From the NCBI GenBank assembly GCA_019828565.1, contig JAHDYR010000042.1, forward strand, positions 36,548-100,547: a stretch of 64,000 bases of DNA, in the 5' to 3' direction. Shown piece by piece: positions 48,433 to 56,612 of the stretch; position 1 is the first letter of the stretch; each line of letters opens with the position of its first letter. This DNA is from Carpediemonas membranifera (Eukaryota > Fornicata). The translations under genes were made by a program, and so were the position numbers. Below the pieces are notes generated by a model. That model saw only the letters and a list, made by a program, of their open reading frames with translations. It had not been told where the DNA came from and did not search any database.

Positions 48433-49973
48433 TTATCGGCCCTGCCGCTGATGACGTGCAGGGGGCCAATCGATGATCGTTCGGCGGTCGCCCAAGCGGT
48501 CCGCGACCAGCGTTGTCTCGAAGGTGCCGTGTTGCTGGAGACCTTGGTCGTCAGGGCCCGTCAGCTGGACCATGTCGGGGCCCCTCCTGCCAAACTGGGC
48601 GAGTGCGTTGGCGAGGTCCAGCGAGATGGTGGACACTACGGAGCCAGGGTCGACCGTCGCTGAGATAAGCGTGTCACCTATCGTCACTGGAATCCGGAGA
48701 AGCCGGCCCGGCGAGTAAGCGTGCTCGGCATGCTCTACGTTCTGAACGCTGCCTTGTTGGGGCTTGTTGGGGGGTGTCGGTGTGAATGGTGTGGCCTGCT
48801 TGGGGTTCTGCCTGAACTGCCAAGGACCCTTCGACGTCGATGGTTGCTGGGGCTGCTGTGGTTGTCCAGCGGCCTGTCGTTGGGGACCAACTGCCTGCGG
48901 CTGGCGTGACTGGTTCTGCTGGGCGGCTGAGGCTTGGTGTGGTGTGCGTTGAGAGGCCTGGCCCTGGCGGGGATCTTGAGGTTGGCGGCCCGCCGGTGTG
49001 GCTCTGTTAGCCTGACTCTGGCGCTTCAGCAGCCGGCACTCTTCAGTAGAGTGGCCGCCGGGACCGTGGACGCGGCAGGTCTTGCGGCCGTTGCCCGGTG
49101 TAGCGGGGACCTTGGCGCCTGCCATGGGACCGGAGGTCCTCTGGCAGAAGGACCAAGGCGTGACGATCGTCCCATCGGAGTTAGTTGGCAAAGCCAGGAT
49201 GCGGTGCTGGACGTCATCGATGGTGGTGGCGCCGTCGGCGAAATCCTCGAAGGCGAGGGCGGCTTCGGTGACGTCAAAACCGCGGGTCAGCACGCGGAAA
49301 AGCGTGGATATCAGCCTCTTCTCGGTGAGGGGCGTGTAACCGTTTTCTTCTGTCGGGAACTTGGGGTTCAGCTGGCGACAGTGCTTGCCGAAAGCTAGGA
49401 ACATCTTCTGCATAGAGGTGATGTCTCCACCTGTGAGCGTGGTCCTTTCCAGGATCGCCGCCGCGCGAGCGGCTGGGTTGGCCCGCTGGGCGGGTGTCAG
49501 CTCGAAGTACGCGGTGTAGGTGAGCAAGAGGTCCGCCCGCTCGCGGAGCTCCTCCCTCGAGAGGCGCTCTGAGGCGTTGGTCGAGGTGTCTGGGGCCGTC
49601 GGTGGCGGACTGACCGCCTTGAGGGCTGCGGTGATGAAGGCCTGCTTCAGCTCGTCTGAAGCGATCGAGGAAGCCGCTTGGGTGTCTATATCCTTGAGCT
49701 TGGCCAGGAGAGCGCTGAGCTCCTCGGCCGATTTGTCGTCGTCGTTCTTCTCGGGTTCATTCTGCTCGGAAGGCTTATGAATGGGAGGACGGATCTCTGT
49801 CTCAAAGAAGCATTGGAAATCCTCGAATGTTGGGAATCTCGTTGTCGGGATGAACGCCGCGCGGATTTCGGCTAGTTTCTCGCTCCCGAGGAAAAAGAGG
49901 ATGCTAGACGGCTGCTTTTTGCTTGCAACATGAAGACGATACTCGTCTAAACGGCTGTTGCTGACTAAAACCA
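48433..49973 (-). CDS. Element B Gag-protease
   Basis: The ATG at 49973 (MVLVSN) lies a few bases inside the LTR edge. About 320 residues of helical Gag (KLAEIRAAFIPTTRFPTFED, RADLLLTYTAYFEL, ISTLFRVLTRGFDVTEAALA) precede a Gag zinc knuckle of the CxxHxxxxHxxxxC type (CRVHGPGGHSTEEC). A long Gln/Pro-rich linker follows (QNQSRQPQAVGPQRQAAGQP), then a protease-like domain whose active-site triad position reads VDPGSVVSTI, with Pro in place of Ser/Thr. The frame is lost near 48435 before RT. Confidence 0.8.
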
Positions 49974-49986
49974 TGACAGTGATCAC

Positions 49987-50039
49987 TGTGGTATGGATAG
50001 AACAGCTAGCGAAAGAGGTTTAATCAATTGATTGGGACA
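49987..50039 (-). repeat. 5' LTR of element B
   Basis: 53 bp, identical to the other LTR. Its internal edge abuts the palindrome GTGATCAC (49979-49986), part of a 14-bp palindrome ACAGTGATCACTGT that overlaps the LTR end. Confidence 0.92.
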
Positions 50040-50899
50040 CGCTGGTCGTGGAGCTGGACCATCCTAATCCTGAGCTTGTTGTAAAGCCAGTCATCGAGCG
50101 TCGGCGGCACCAGGTCGGCAGAGCTTCGGATCTCCGGGTTGAGATCGAGGATCGTTGGGCGTCGCGTGGTCGTTAAGTGACTGGACGCCAACTGATGCCT
50201 GAACTGCTCATCGGTCAGGCTGATGCGCTTGTCCTTAATGACCTTACGAACCTTGATCGGATCCCTGGGCCTGCCAGTCCGTCTTTGTGTCTCAATCACC
50301 CGCTTCTTGAGCTGATTGAGATCGACATGCACAGTGGGCGCATAGCGAAGCTGGTTAACACTCAGCCCGACCGACTTGAGAGCCTGCGAGAAGGTGCTAG
50401 GCATCACAGCGGACATCGCAGATGGTGCCCCGGTGAATAGCAACCAGTCAGAGAGTTCCGGGGGAATCTGGAGCTCGCTCACATCAATATCGCGGGCTGA
50501 TGTGGCAGTCATGCCTGTGTGGCTGATGATAAGAGCCAGCGCATTGTAGGGGAAGACTAGTCGGACAATAGCTTCCAATGCGACAGGCTCAAACTGCCCA
50601 AGCGGCTTGACATTGTCTCTGCCGGAGTTTCGGAATGAGTTGACGGCACTGAGAGTGACAGCAGCGGTTGCCTTGTTCAATGATGCAGCAAAACCGGGCA
50701 CAAGCGATCTAACCTCCTCGGATCGGATCACGGAGAGCGCTTCATCCTCGGTACTCCCTCGCTCACGTTGTAAGAATTGAACGAACCGCGAAAGGTTGTT
50801 TGCGACCGCTTTCCGGGAAGATTTCTTCTTAATCTTGTTCAACCAAGCTTCTTTCATAGCTTCCATGGTTGTTTCCATCTCCTGCGGGCTTCCTTCCAT
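50040..50899 (-). pseudogene. Host gene of unknown function, 5' part (split by element B)
   Basis: From ATG 50899 (MEGSPQEMETTMEAMKEAW), 287 codons run to the insertion at LHDQR. Residues 17-50 (WLNKIKKKSSRKAVANNLSR, FVQFLQRERGSTEDEA) and the following helices (LNKATAAVTLSAVNSF) resemble in layout the N-terminal core-binding domain of tyrosine recombinases, but no R-HxxR-Y catalytic set was found. The middle is hydrophobic (AIVRLVFPYNALALIISHTG). No family is certain. The second part is at 45050-45511. Confidence 0.65.
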
Positions 50900-52014
50900 C
50901 GATATACGGATTTCAGACTTTCGTCATGCACAAAAATTCGAATCTCTCCAAATGCCCAAAACAGTGGTCAAACCGTGTTCAGGGGTACAATAGAGTGCCA
51001 TAGGCACGTTCTTGCATTTCAAAATATTCTAGAGGTCGTTCATAAATTCTCAGATGGCCAACAGTACGAAAGTCTGAAATCCATTTATCATGAGACCCGA
51101 CAAATTTGAAATCCATTTATCGGGTGGATACATCACTGTAGAGGGTATTCATGGATATAGGTGCCTTTTCGGTGCCGAGGGGAGTCAACATTTGAGGTCG
51201 TGCAGGCAGAAAGTCTGAAATCCGTTTATCTCACCACTGCTCAGTGTTCATGGCAGACAACGGCTTCCTGGCGACGCCTGGGGTGTAAGGATTCGCTTGC
51301 CTCTGTGTTGTCGCATCAGCTTCGCTGAAAACGGGGGAACTGACCCGCGCATTCGCGCACTTTATGCTCGCAACGAGATTGAAATGGCGAACTTAAGAAT
51401 AGAAAGAATACTGGCGGCTTTAACGTAGTAGGCATGTACACAACACTAAGAAACATCAGTTGGCGGGCGCAGAGCATCACTAAAGCAACAATAATCCCTA
51501 AACAACATCAATCATCATAAGTCCATCAGGACCATACGATATGAACAATAAATGAACCACAGAGCAGTATAGATGATTTGAGAGTACCAGGCATGGCCAG
51601 AATACCGCAATACTCGCCCGTTGATCCACGTGACCTCCATCTTGGTCGGTATCCAGAGAACGCCCGTCAGACGCTTGCAACGGAACATTTAGGGGGTGCA
51701 TCCTGAATGGGGCCAGATTTGAGGGACCCTTGGTCTGACATGCCATGACCGAGTACTCTAGGGGCCTCCACAGTGCGTCCCGAGGTACGTTATAGCACCA
51801 CAGACTTGGTGTGTCTTAGCCTGCACCGCCCGAAAGCTCGCCGGATCACTCCCCATACGTTATATCGCCATTCAGTCCACATAATGGGTGTTTTCGGAGC
51901 GATTATATCCCCCGTTTGTATGGTATAACGTTTCCGACACCCCGTTGCCTACGGTTACTGGCAATTTTCTCATCTCTGTTATATGTCCATTATTGGGATA
52001 TAACGAAGAGAAGA
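50900..52014. other. Promoter and repeat-rich intergenic region
   Basis: No gene found. It holds one inverted and two to three direct copies of a CGAAAGTCTGAAATCC motif (inverted 50908-50923; direct 51067-51082 and 51209-51224; partial 51105-51121). A GCACTTTATGCTCGCAACGA segment at 51357 reappears at the edge of the second 256-bp repeat copy. Several TATAACG/CGTTATA motifs lie at 51785-52010 just upstream of the OTU gene. Confidence 0.5.
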
Positions 52015-53773
52015 ATGACGTTCGAATTCCTTCACGAGTGGATCGAGAGCACCTCAGATGATGTGATTGAGGCCGTTATCACCGAATTCAAGGAGAAGAA
52101 GACAAACAAGGCGAAGAGTGCCGTTCTTCGGGACAAATTGCTCGACGAGAACGATATCTTCGATATAGTCGTCAAGAACGGTACGTAATTGGTGCAAATG
52201 TTTATATAGGGATCAACTTCAACCACCTGTGCTCATATTTCGAGATTCAGGGCGAGAAGAAGGCAGAACTCGAGGCATTGCTGTCTCAGCAGGTGCAGGA
52301 TAAGACCTCGAACGAGATCATCGAGGCAACCTTCACGGAGAAGGAGATGAAGGCGTTTGAGTCGGCCGCTGTCACAGCCTTCAAGAACTCCAAGAGGGCT
52401 GAGTATGCCAAGGAGAATGAGGGCGCGCGTATCGAAAAAGAGGCGCTGAGTGTCAAGGTTCGGGCGTGGCGCAACGCGACATCCACCAACGCGCTTGTGC
52501 GCGACCATGTCACAGCAATGGTTGCCAGGGTGCGCAGCAAGGAGGCAGACCTTGCTTACATGAAGCACTCCTGCCGCTCGTACTTCGAAGAGTACATCAT
52601 CGCCCTGGAATGGTTGGAGACCCCCGCGGGAGAAGGTACGCCCCTGCTCCCCCCAGGTACTGGCGCTATCATCGATTACTATCACAAAATTGTTCGAGGA
52701 TACAAGAAGAGAGTCAAGCAGTTGAGGAAGAGCTTGACGGCAAAGAGTGAGGAAGTCATCACGCTGCATCGACGCCTTCTGCAGCAGCAGGCTGAGCGAG
52801 AGGCAGCCTATGACGCTGACAAGTCCATAGATGCATCACTCCCATGCAGCCCCATCCCGCCACAGTCTGGCACAGTCTCCAGGACTTCCTGTCCCCGACG
52901 CGATACGGACGAGCCCGAGGCCTCCATGTCTGTGAAGCGCAAGGCCCTCATCATCACGCCCGAGAAGGCCAGGCCAGAGGACTCGGAGGAGGAGTCAGAG
53001 GAGGAGGAGATAGAGGAGGAGGTGACTGTTGAGAAGAAGGGTGAGTCAGATGAGGAGGACGTGACCAAATGCGACGCCTGTATCCAGACTGAGCCCGAGA
53101 AGGCCAGATCTGTGACCTGCGAGACTGGAACTGAGATGAACGAAGGTGACGACCGTACCCCGACAGATGACAAGGATGTCCAGACCGAGGAGAGAGAGGA
53201 CTGCCTGGACGAGTTCACACGTCACCTCCGGTCGAAGTTCAAGCCGTACAACCCCCCAGGCGATGGTGACTGTGTTGGCCACTGCCTCAGGCATGTGTCT
53301 AACGAGCGTGACGTACCGACAACAGATTGGCGTAAGCAGCTTCAAGCTGCTGCAGGGATTATGCAGAAGCGCGACCTACTTCCGGCAGACAATCAGCTCT
53401 TTTACAGCCATGCCAGTCAACAGGCAAGGGTGGCAAGAACGACAGTCTTCCATACTGCCGGGACACCGCAATTCAGGTCTGGTCACAGATTCACAACATG
53501 CCCATTGCATCCATCCAGGACGGCACAATCGTCTTCTTCCAGGGTAGAGACAAGGGTTACATCACCCTGACAAACACTAATGCGAGCATGTCCGTCATCC
53601 GTGTCATTGCAAACGTGATTGGCGTCAATGACTACATTTATATCTCCGGCACGCCAACTGACGTCACAGCACACGCGGAAGTGTACCATGCAACACCTGT
53701 TGAGCTGAGGAAGGCAGAATCGCACCTGTCTGCCCAACAGAACACAGAGGATGACTGTTATTTTGTGGAATGA
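52015..53773 (+). pseudogene. Coiled-coil protein with C-terminal OTU-like protease domain, frameshifted
   Basis: Exon 1 (52015-52180) and exon 2 (from 52210) join across a 29-nt intron (GTACGT...TATATAG), restoring VVKNGINFNHLCSYF. The first 250 residues are charged helices, one of them EKEMKAFESAAVTAFKNSKR. A long acidic, Thr/Glu-rich linker follows (EDSEEESEEEEIEEEV). The C-terminal part shows an OTU cysteine-protease start, YNPPGDGDCVGHCLRHV (nucleophile in DGDC). A frameshift near 53425 precedes the continuation YCRDTAIQVWSQIHNMPIAS, which matches the OTU WGxxxxIxALxxxxxxxI strand, ending with VYHATPVEL where the catalytic His is expected. OTU proteases remove ubiquitin and also ride in some transposons. 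The function of this copy is unknown. Confidence 0.6.
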
Positions 53774-53845
53774 GTCAGTAGTAAATGAATGAATTGCGGT
53801 GGCGTCGTGGTGCTGCCGTGGTGCTGTTGGCTTTGGGGCGCTGAC

Positions 53846-54101
53846 TGGACAGCTGGTGGCAGTATTGATGTTGTTTATGCAATTAAAGTTCCTATCGTTT
53901 CTTCTAGCTCGTTCCTTGTGTGGTTTCGTGGTTCCTTTGACTCGTTTGATGTTGTTATTGAGTATCATGGGCCATAGCGGCCGTCAGACGCTATTGATGT
54001 GTTATTATGCAAGCTTATATCCTCAATAAAGCTCTATAGCTCATTGGCACTGAGAAAATAGTGGGAAGTCGGTTCCCACTATTGGTGCACTTTATGGCTC
54101 G
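53846..54101. repeat. 256-bp dispersed repeat, copy 2
   Basis: One mismatch to 44654-44909. It begins 70 bp after the OTU gene stop and separates it from a degenerate copy of the OTU gene's own tail at 54118-54190. Confidence 0.9.
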
Positions 54102-54117
54102 CAACGAGATTGAATGA

Positions 54118-54190
54118 CGAACTCCGTCATCCGTGTCATTGCAAAAAGGTGATTAGCGTCAGTGACTACATTTATCTCCAACTCATCTAC
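54118..54190 (+). pseudogene. Partial duplicate of OTU-gene 3' coding sequence
   Basis: TCCGTCATCCGTGTCATTGC, then GTGATTxGCGTCAxTGACTA and CATTTAT repeat 53590-53650 with a few substitutions and indels. It is too short and shifted to be functional. Confidence 0.75.
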
Positions 54191-55510
54191 AAATGCAAAT
54201 ATCGAGTGTCTCCACCCCATCATCTCTGCAATCTCTGCAAAGACTGCCATGAGAACTACTCTGCAATTGCGGGAATCAAACTGAGTAAAACTGACTTGTG
54301 CTTGTGTTTTGGCGTGTCTTCGGTTGGGCTGTTGACTGACAGTGTTTATCGGCTGCTACAGGTTTCTCTCTATTTACAGATCTATTCACATCGAAAACTC
54401 GTTGTAATTTGCTATGTAGTATGAACAAAATGTCTTGATCCTTGCCGTGCAGCGCTTCATCTGCTCTAATTCACCATCAATGCGAGAATCAATGAAGTGC
54501 GCTCGTTGAATCCCATAAACAACGTCTAGCTCCAATTCTATCCCTTCAATCGTTAATGCTATACGTTTCGCCGGCGATACCGGCGTCGCTCGTGTGTTTT
54601 CTTCATCGGGCGTCATCTGAAATGCGCAGTTTATGCGGAGCCTGGTTGGCTGTATAAAAAGAGGTCCAGATGTGTATCTATCCCTGTATTGACTATCGTG
54701 CGTGGAAGAGCGGCGAGCTTCTGGAATCAACGGGGCGAATCTGCCCTGTGTATTCCGGCAGCGCACGGCCCTGCCACACGTCCTAACTCGTCATTAAGGT
54801 CGTTAGTGACCCTACAAACACTCATGCGCGCATCATCCTACCTTTCATTAACGAGATTGGCTCTCGCGCCGCCCCAAATGGCCGTATGAACCAGGCGCTT
54901 GCCGGTCGCAACCTTTCGTCATCAATAGAACTCTATGCTCGCCACTTCACTGTTCCAGCGGGGTTATGTTGCCAATCGGGACGTTTCAGATGTCTGAGCG
55001 AGCGATACTGAGTAAAAGCCGACTTGATATTGATTAGTTGTGGGAAAAGAGGCTTATGCCATCTAGAATGATCGAAAGCATGCTCAGATGGGCACATATC
55101 TCGAATGCTGTCTTGCTATGAGCTCTATCACAGTCATTTCTGGATATCTCCGACATTGCTTCCGTCATTACCAATTTTTTTCATGCAGGCGGCGTGACCT
55201 TAAACTGAACAATAACAATAACTCCCCCAATTGGAAGAGTTCACACCTGAAACCATTATGCCTGAGGTTTCAGCCAAGGGCGAGTACATTGCCGTCTTTT
55301 TAATTCCAATAACTTTAACTTTTTCTTCGCGTTGACCGCCCAAGAATGTTCTCCTTACACGACGGTCTGGGCATCATCGTGTAGTAATACTTGTGTTTAC
55401 TCGGCCTCTTGGTTTTTAGTTGCAGCGTAGAAAAATTCCCTGAGCTGTGCGCTCATCAATAACGCCTCTCGACTTGGCCCGAGTCTTTTGCTAAAAATCT
55501 CGAGATCTGT

Positions 55511-55593
55511 TCTGTCCCCTTCGCAGATTTTTGTTGGATCACAAGCACTACTGGTGTAGATCAGATCCTGCAAAAAACTGCGAAGGGGACAGA
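55511..55593. repeat. Foldback element 3
   Basis: Perfect 16-bp outer arms TCTGTCCCCTTCGCAG and CTGCGAAGGGGACAGA, with further inner pairing GGATC/GATCC and T-rich/A-rich segments, around a short centre. It resembles a small hairpin MITE; no target duplication is evident. Confidence 0.7.
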
Positions 55594-55770
55594 GCCAAAG
55601 TGGTCGAACTTGAAAAAAATGGCTCTCGTCGTCAAGAAGAAGTCACCCATACTCAGGTCACAGCTTAGCCCACAGTTAGCCATCAATGCAGTGAATAGAG
55701 AACTAGTACTGCTACCCAGCCATACCATTCTTATTTACTGACAGAGCCTGGTTCCTCTGATTAATTCAAA

Positions 55771-55835
55771 CGTCTTGACTTAAAGTCAAGTTTTGGCCTT
55801 GACTTTAAGTCACAAAAACTTGACTTGAAGTCAAG
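55771..55835. repeat. Cluster of three TTGACTTxAAGTCAA palindromes
   Basis: CTTGACTTAAAGTCAAG, CTTGACTTTAAGTCAC and CTTGACTTGAAGTCAAG follow one another within 65 bp. Each is self-complementary. They sit just before the HECT-like fragment and could be a protein-binding cluster or a short repeat. Confidence 0.7.
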
Positions 55836-55849
55836 GAATTGACAGTATG

Positions 55850-56328
55850 GCACCCTGGTCTTCACGCCCGATGCCCTCGACATGCCGCTCGACGCTCTGC
55901 GCCCGGTCCTGTTGGGGCTCGGCCGCATGCTGCAGCTCATGCTGCTCGACGGCATCACCCTGCCCGCGAACATGGTCAGCGACGCCTGGCTCGTCGCGCT
56001 CACGGGCGGCCGCATCGACCTGAGAGCGCTGATGCCCATCGTCGACCAGGCGCTGCAGACATCGCTCAGGGACGCCAGCGCCGCGTGCCCGCTCGAGCGC
56101 TTCGAGGGTAACCTCAAGGCGTACGACGACGAGGTGACACGCCGCTTCGCCGAGCGCATGCAGCTTGTCCGCAACGGCATGGCCGCGAAGACGCGCTTCA
56201 GCGAGAAGGTCCTCGTGCTAACAGCCGCCCAGCTGCGGGCCCTGCTCGTGCGCCCCAACCCGCTCACGGTCGCCGCCGTGCTCGCCCCGCTGCGCTTCCC
56301 AGAGGACAGCCAGGGCGTGCAGGTGTGA
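55850..56328 (+). pseudogene. HECT ubiquitin-ligase-like C-terminal fragment
   Basis: The GC-rich frame GTLVFTPDALDMPLDALRPV then VLLGLGRMLQLMLLDGITLP resembles the FxFLGRxLGxALxxGxxLP segment of HECT domains. MPIVDQALQTSLRD and YDDEVTRRFAERMQLVRNGM match later helices. The catalytic Cys lobe is absent; the frame stops at TGA 56326. No start is present, so this is the end of a gene cut off on its left side. The HECT assignment is tentative. Element C's LTR begins eight bases after the stop. Confidence 0.4.
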
Positions 56329-56335
56329 AGCGAAC

Positions 56336-56386
56336 TGTTTATAGGTAAACCGTCTAAAGGTAAAAATGGTCTAAACTACCGTGACA
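56336..56386 (-). repeat. 3' LTR of element C (51 bp, inferred)
   Basis: In element orientation it starts TGTCACGGTAG just after the polypurine tract and ends CCTATAAACA. No partner copy is visible, so the outer end rests on the TG...CA rule and on similarity in size to element B. Confidence 0.5.
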
Positions 56387-56448
56387 CTACCCTCTCTTTG
56401 GAAGAAAACCCCTCCTGGGGAGCAAAAGAAACCAAAGAGGGACCTTAA

Positions 56449-56612
56449 ACGTAATTAGCAAGGTTCTTACGGGCCTTCCGAGCACGGCGCTTAACCTCTT
56501 CGACGTGGGACACAGACCTTAGGTGCTGTTCCGTGCGTTCATCATAGTTTTTCCACTTAATGGTCACCATACCGGTTTTCCAGTCGATCTTCTCGATCTT
56601 TTCGATCTCAAA
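56449..56612 (-). pseudogene. Element C chromodomain after an in-frame TAG
   Basis: Directly after the pol stop (TAG at 56613-56615), the same frame goes on for 54 codons: FEIEKIEKIDWKTGMVTIKW, KNYDERTEQHLRSVSHVEEV, then a basic end (KRRARKARKNLANYV) and a TAA. This has the chromodomain pattern and the position seen in elements A, B and D. Either the TAG is a mutation or it is read through. Confidence 0.65.

Larger units (their letters stand above)
45512..50039 (-). mobile_element. Ty3/gypsy element B (complete, identical 53-bp LTRs, CGCTG duplication)
   Basis: Two identical 53-bp LTRs (45512-45564, 49987-50039) with TG...CA ends flank a 4.4-kb interior on the minus strand. CGCTG is duplicated at 45507-45511 and 50040-50044, a five-base target duplication. 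The pol frame runs straight into the 3' LTR, stopping inside it, and GAGGAGAGGGGTAG before the LTR is the polypurine tract. Identical LTRs indicate a recent insertion; frameshifts in pol argue that this copy is dead or mis-assembled. Confidence 0.93.
54191..55849. other. Intergenic, AT-richer, with foldbacks
   Basis: No confident gene. A minus-strand frame starting ATG 54616 (MTPDEENTRATPVS..., 76 residues to 54386) has reasonable composition but no family. The region holds a foldback at 55511-55593 and palindromic TTGACTTAAAGTCAA repeats at 55771-55835. Confidence 0.4.

Noticed and set aside
50024-50899. Tyrosine recombinase identity for the split host gene
   Set aside because: The N-terminal helices look core-binding-like, but no Arg-HxxR-Tyr catalytic set is present.
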